Program-made: the position numbers and the translations under genes | Origin: Tanypteryx hageni | Taxonomy: Eukaryota; Arthropoda; Insecta; Odonata; Petaluridae | DNA: 64,000 bases | Assembly: GCA_028673005.1 (NCBI GenBank) | Contig: CM054113.1 | Span: 207,815,504-207,879,503 of the forward strand | Reading direction: 5' to 3' | Notes under the pieces: model-generated | Database searches by the model: none | Told to the model about the DNA's origin: nothing | The model's input: only the letters and a program-made list of their open reading frames with translations | In this document: piece after piece, positions 59,510 to 64,000 of the stretch | Numbering within the stretch: the stretch's first letter is position 1 | How the letters are laid out: every line of letters starts with the position of its first letter

Positions 59510-60480
59510 ACTCACGGACGCAAAGAAGAAGGAAAGAAAAGAAGAGAAAGAGGTATAACGGGGCAATAAGGGCTATGGCGAGAACAGCAGCCGCAAAAGG
59601 ATAGAGAGAGAGAGAGGGAATGGGAAGAGGTAAAAAAGAGGATTGAGGAATATGGCGAGAGAAAGGTTAGGAGGGAGTTGTCAAGACAACGCGGGCGGAG
59701 AGCGAAGGAAGTTATGAGGAAGGAGATGGAAAGGGAGAGGAGAGAGAGAGGAGGGAGAAAGGGAAGGGCACGAGAAGGAAGATGAAATGGGAAGGGGAGG
59801 AGAAGGCATGGAAGGAGAGAAGTATGGGGTGATGAGGGCGTGAAAGCGTGCAGAGATGGAGCGAGCGAGAAAAGGGAAGGGGAGGGAAGGTAATGGTGTG
59901 AGTGAGGGACGGCGCAAGGGAGAGGGCGTGAGGAGGGGGAGCGGGAAGTGGAGGAGGAGGCAGAGGAGGTAGCGAGGCTGGCCGTGGAGCAAGCACACAC
60001 AAAACAACACGCATCTTCAAGCTTGTTAACCCTAACGCCGGGTCACGCCCTCACCCCACTCCCTCCTTCCCCCCTCCTCTCGCACCCTTCTTCTCCTTCC
60101 TCCACCCCCCTCCTCCTTTCCGAGACCACCTTCCAATTTCATCCTCCGGGGCCCTCCTACACCTCCCCCGCCCCTCTTCCTTTCGCTCCCTCCGACCCTC
60201 TCAAACCTGGACGACTAGCTCCATGAGACCCTTCCCCGCCTCCTGGTGTGAGTATCATGAATCAGAGCCTCGTTAGCCTGTAACGTCTCACCCCCATCTC
60301 CTTTCTTCCTCACCTCTCTTTCCCCTACGCTCCCTCTTCTCCTTCCCACTCCTCACCCTCCCCCCTCTCTCTCCCCCTTCCTTTCTCTCCTGCCTCGCCA
60401 CTTCTTGTGACTCGCCACCAACATTCCTTCTCCTACTCCCGACCACGGCGGAAACCAACTGCGGAGGAGTGGAAGGGACC
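59510..60480. repeat. GA-rich then CT-rich island
   Basis: Purine-rich 59,520-59,975, then pyrimidine-rich 60,048-60,390, with the switch within about 75 bp. Two ATGGCGAG motifs (59,575 and 59,652) flank GAGAG runs. Open frames on both strands (up to 162 codons) are low-complexity artefacts. Confidence 0.8.
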
Positions 60481-60489
60481 CGCTTCATT

Positions 60490-61260
60490 ACTTCATTTAC
60501 TTTTCGTGATGTACTTTGGGACGATTGATGTTGCTATCGCGCATTGTGCAAGGGTTTCCCTTTCACGGCTGTTATGATAAAAAATACGCTCTGGTCTTTC
60601 GCCTTATCTCATCGAATCGAAGTTTCCTTTTTACTTCGCGCATGCGCCCTTGAGATGCTGAACTACATTTTGCTCAAATTTGTCCATTTTCCGCCACAGA
60701 AACTTAAAAAATCCTCCTATTTGATTGAAAGAAAGATAATATTACAAATAACAAGATACGCTATACAATTCGTTTTCTGAATTATTACGCAAATGTCATG
60801 ATAATTACTTTTATCAAATGTAAATTTTTAATTGCCAAATACAATTTCAGCATTCTTTAAACTTAGACTTGCTTCCAAACACAACCAAGCGCCTCAAGAA
60901 AGAGAAATTCTATTTTTTATGTTTATGAGTTATATAGAAAAGTTGAACCATTTCTCTATTAAAATATCAAGCAAATAAATTGATAAAACGTGAGATATTT
61001 TTATCTCGCGAATCAGAAGAACTGCGCAGTAATTTGAAACCCATAGTCAAACGATTGGATCTTCTAGTCCCGTTCCGGACTCACCGTGAAATTCTTTTTC
61101 ATTTACAAGATCTTGTGGATATGGAAATTTTCATAATGCTACGCTAGCTTCATTCGACTCCCATTATTCCTTGTTTAGAAAAACACTGCGCTAACTTTTT
61201 TGGAAACTCAGAACGAAGTTTGCCATCTGTTCATTGCTTCACGGCCATCAACATCTCCCA
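60490..61260. other. AT-rich spacer, nothing identified
   Basis: No supported feature; the 78-codon plus frame at 60,544-60,780 has no recognisable motif. Confidence 0.4.
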
Positions 61261-61274
61261 GGAAATCTGTTTCC

Positions 61275-61765
61275 TCCGAGGGTTAAAACCCCATCCCCCT
61301 TCGTCCTCACCCCTTCTGATTCTTCCCTCCACCCACCTCCTCCACGCCCTCCCTCCCCCACCCTCTCTCCCTCCACATTCGTCATCCCCTTGCCCGCACA
61401 TTCCCACCCCTTCGCCCACCACCCCCCTCCCCCGCAATAATTTCATCTTGAGAGCCGCTCCACGCCCACCCGTCCCTCCCCACACCAGTCCTCCTCCTCC
61501 GCCGCCTCCAACACCTCACTCCCGCAAGCGCTCTCCCAGCATTCCTTACGACCCGAAAAATCCCACACCTTAAAATATCACGCTCGGAGTGAGAAAGAGA
61601 AGGTCCGAGGAAGGAACGGAGAAAAAGGAAAGGGAAAACGAGAGGGGATGAGAAAGCGGACGCGATTGAAAAGAGAGGGAAGAGAGAATGGAAGGACGGA
61701 AGGAGAGGAAGAGAAAGAAAGAGATGGGAGTGGGAGGGGAATAAGAAAAATATGGACTCCGCCCT
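61275..61765. repeat. CT/C-rich then GA-rich island
   Basis: Pyrimidine-rich 61,288-61,530 followed by purine-rich 61,585-61,745, the last strand switch in the window. The Pro-rich plus frame and Gly-rich minus frame are composition artefacts. Confidence 0.8.
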
Positions 61766-61779
61766 TTTAAATCAACGGG

Positions 61780-64000
61780 TAAATAAAAGTAAAGGGCTGA
61801 GAATGCAAATAGAACGTCAACTTAAAATGAGCGAGACCAAACAAACTAACGATTGCAATTTACTACGCTCGAAAATAATACCTTAAGTATCTTGCCATGC
61901 TACAAAATGCAGGTTTCCTAAGGGTCACGCTGATTTTTGTGCAGGCAGTTTTCGACTCTTCGTCCAGAATGATTGAGCTATTAATTTAATTAATACCACT
62001 GATGAAGGCATAATTTTGTAAAAACCACAATGGAAAATAAATACATTAGCCAATAAAAGTTTTCAATTTTACAGAACGTGTATTTCACCTGCAGTTTTGT
62101 AGTTAAACGGCAACATCTCCAAGACGTTGCAACTACGAAGCGTATGGGGTAGTTAAGTATAAACGATTTTCCAATTTTATGATTTATTTCTTTACCAATA
62201 GCTACGATTATAATGCGCTGGATTAAGATGATGATTACGGTAGAATCAACATTGAAAGACCAGAAACTATGAAAAATATCGTTTACGATTAAACTTTAGA
62301 GTACGTATATGCATTACCATGCATAACAGCAGAAGAACGTGAGTGGCAAGGAGATATAAATTATTATATCCATTACAGTGAATTTTTCATTTTCTCATGA
62401 TTTGGGAAGATTTACTGGTGTAGAGAACTATTTATTAATATAAGGCACATACGTAAAGGGTTCAGGAATACGATTTATTCAGTACTGAACTAATTTGTAG
62501 AATGCTATACTAATTAACTTTCTGTGCTGATTTTTGCAATGATTCACGATATTCTACTTCCTTATCTCATAAGTTACCTCATTGTTGGCACTTAGCTCAC
62601 TTATCAATATTTTAACAACTTTAATTGTATCACCATTATTTCGAAGACTGTTTTGTGCCCAATTAAGTAGCTCTAAATGCTCATAAATCATAAAAATCTA
62701 TAAAAACTAACACCAACATTTTTATAAGTTTCAAAGTTGATACTCAAACGCTTACCAAAAGATATAAATGCAATTTTTTGTCTAAAAACTACTATTTCCG
62801 TATTCGTCTCATTTTATGACTAAAAATTCATTATGCACTAATTTGAACTCGAATAAAATTGGTCACATTTGCACAAGCAGTAAATATGTTATTTTGAAAG
62901 TACTTATTATAAAGAACCTACTTCGGGAAAAAGTAATTCTTCAGCACGATACAACATTGCTCCGATGGCATGAATTCGCTCGAAAAAAGATTTGATATTT
63001 ACGTAACTAAGCATTAATAGTTTGTTGCCTATTTCATATTCTATTCACAGTAATGTAATATTGAATTCTTACGCCAGTTATTCACCAAGTATATATTATA
63101 TTACCAAAAATACATTTTTTTCCGCTGTCTGTGTCCTGATTCGGATATAATGATGTTAACACCTGCAAGTCGCCAAAGGCGTGAGACCGAGGTAGCCATT
63201 GCAGCGCACATGCATTGTAATGAAAATCTCAGTTAGCCTTTCATATCGCATCTGGAAATTAGAACCAGCAATATCTCACGGTCATAGTGATTATTTCATC
63301 GCATTTTATTGTACACTGTATTCAAACCTTATCACGCACACGCATCATTAATTACCTCGGGGTTAGTTAATTTTTCGAAGTTTCTGCTTGTATTTCATTC
63401 TTTTACGCTTCATGGTCTGCCATCTTCATTCGTCCAAGAGCTAAAATAGTACCTGAAGTAGCTCTTAATAAATCTAGCCGCTATAAACCGTATCATTTAT
63501 AGGTCCATAGATGACTCTTTCTCAAAGTGGTATCAGATTGTACAGGAGTTATCAACGATTGCGCAATTGGGCGACTTTCTTCGTAAAAGGAGCGTCTTCT
63601 CTAAGAATAGTGCTGAATAGTTTATAGGTTTTAGTGTCTTTTTCATGCATGGCATAAAATTACCCCGAGAAACTTTTGATCATTATTTATAAAAATTGAC
63701 AAATTTTAATTTCATGAAAATTATGGGTGAATTTCTTCGAATGCGTGGGCAGCAAAACCTCAACTGGCATTTAAGTCTAATTGCCACTTTGGAATAGTGT
63801 GAAGGTCCGTCTGCAACACTGTTTGATCGCCAGAGATATTTGAATATTATTTTCGCACGAGCTATACTATCAATTGCTGTATCGCCATCAAAAATAACAA
63901 TTTATTCTTACTCCCTATGCATACCCTTTTTAAAATCCTCTCAGAAAACCATACTGATTTCGATTTAGTACGCCACTTTTTTTAGAATTCAAAATTTTAA
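61780..64000. other. AT-rich stretch, nothing identified
   Basis: No gene, RNA gene or repeat could be supported to the end of the window. Confidence 0.4.

Noticed and set aside
57759..60226. Several overlapping frames of 80-162 codons on both strands
   Set aside because: All are Ser/Leu/Pro or Glu/Arg/Gly repeats produced by CT- or GA-rich sequence.

Overview
The window looks like gene-poor nuclear DNA from an arthropod, most likely an insect; the order cannot be told from the sequence. The evidence is a tRNA-derived SINE family with A+T tails, a decayed endonuclease/reverse-transcriptase LINE, a pogo/Tigger-type transposase fossil, and small elements built like Helitrons/Helentrons. There are no bacterial gene arrays, ribosome binding sites or operons. 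I found no exon of a recognisable cellular gene, no true tRNA or rRNA gene and no CRISPR array. Long reading frames are nearly all by-products of purine- or pyrimidine-only repeats.

Two textures alternate. (1) Islands rich in GA, CT and often CpG: about 1.0-2.5, 6.2-7.6, 10.5-13.6, 20.4-22.9, 26.6-28.6, 33.6-34.3, 42.5-44.4, 54.9-56.4, 57.7-60.5 and 61.2-61.8 kb. Many switch abruptly between CT on the given strand and GA on the given strand. They hold a 15-bp minisatellite (1.53-2.06 kb), a 120-nt pure pyrimidine tract (7.0 kb), a 20-bp G-rich repeat (13.4 kb), a (GA)21 run (28.4 kb) and a compact CRE plus TATA promoter candidate (26.93-26.95 kb). (2) AT-rich stretches between the islands, mostly featureless, which hold the transposable elements.

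Mobile DNA by region: SINE copies at 0.35, 14.15, 24.8, 38.2 and 54.0 kb; a Tigger-like fossil at 16.07-16.8 kb broken by a 93-bp inverted duplication; four related Helitron/Helentron-like non-autonomous elements at 17.05-18.03, 18.5-19.34, 41.22-41.86 and 49.66-50.56 kb; a hAT-like terminal fragment at 44.92 kb; and a 5'-truncated, frameshifted LINE on the minus strand at about 45.1-47.34 kb whose catalytic YADD box has become YAVD.

No pathway or gene cluster is visible. The most distinctive signal is the Helitron/Helentron-like family: two copies carry perfect terminal hairpins whose stems differ in sequence while pairing is kept, followed by a conserved 19-nt end. Next are the compact SINE family and the strand-switching GA/CT islands, which could be regulatory DNA of a distant gene or merely simple-sequence expansion. 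The window is probably intergenic or inside a very long intron.
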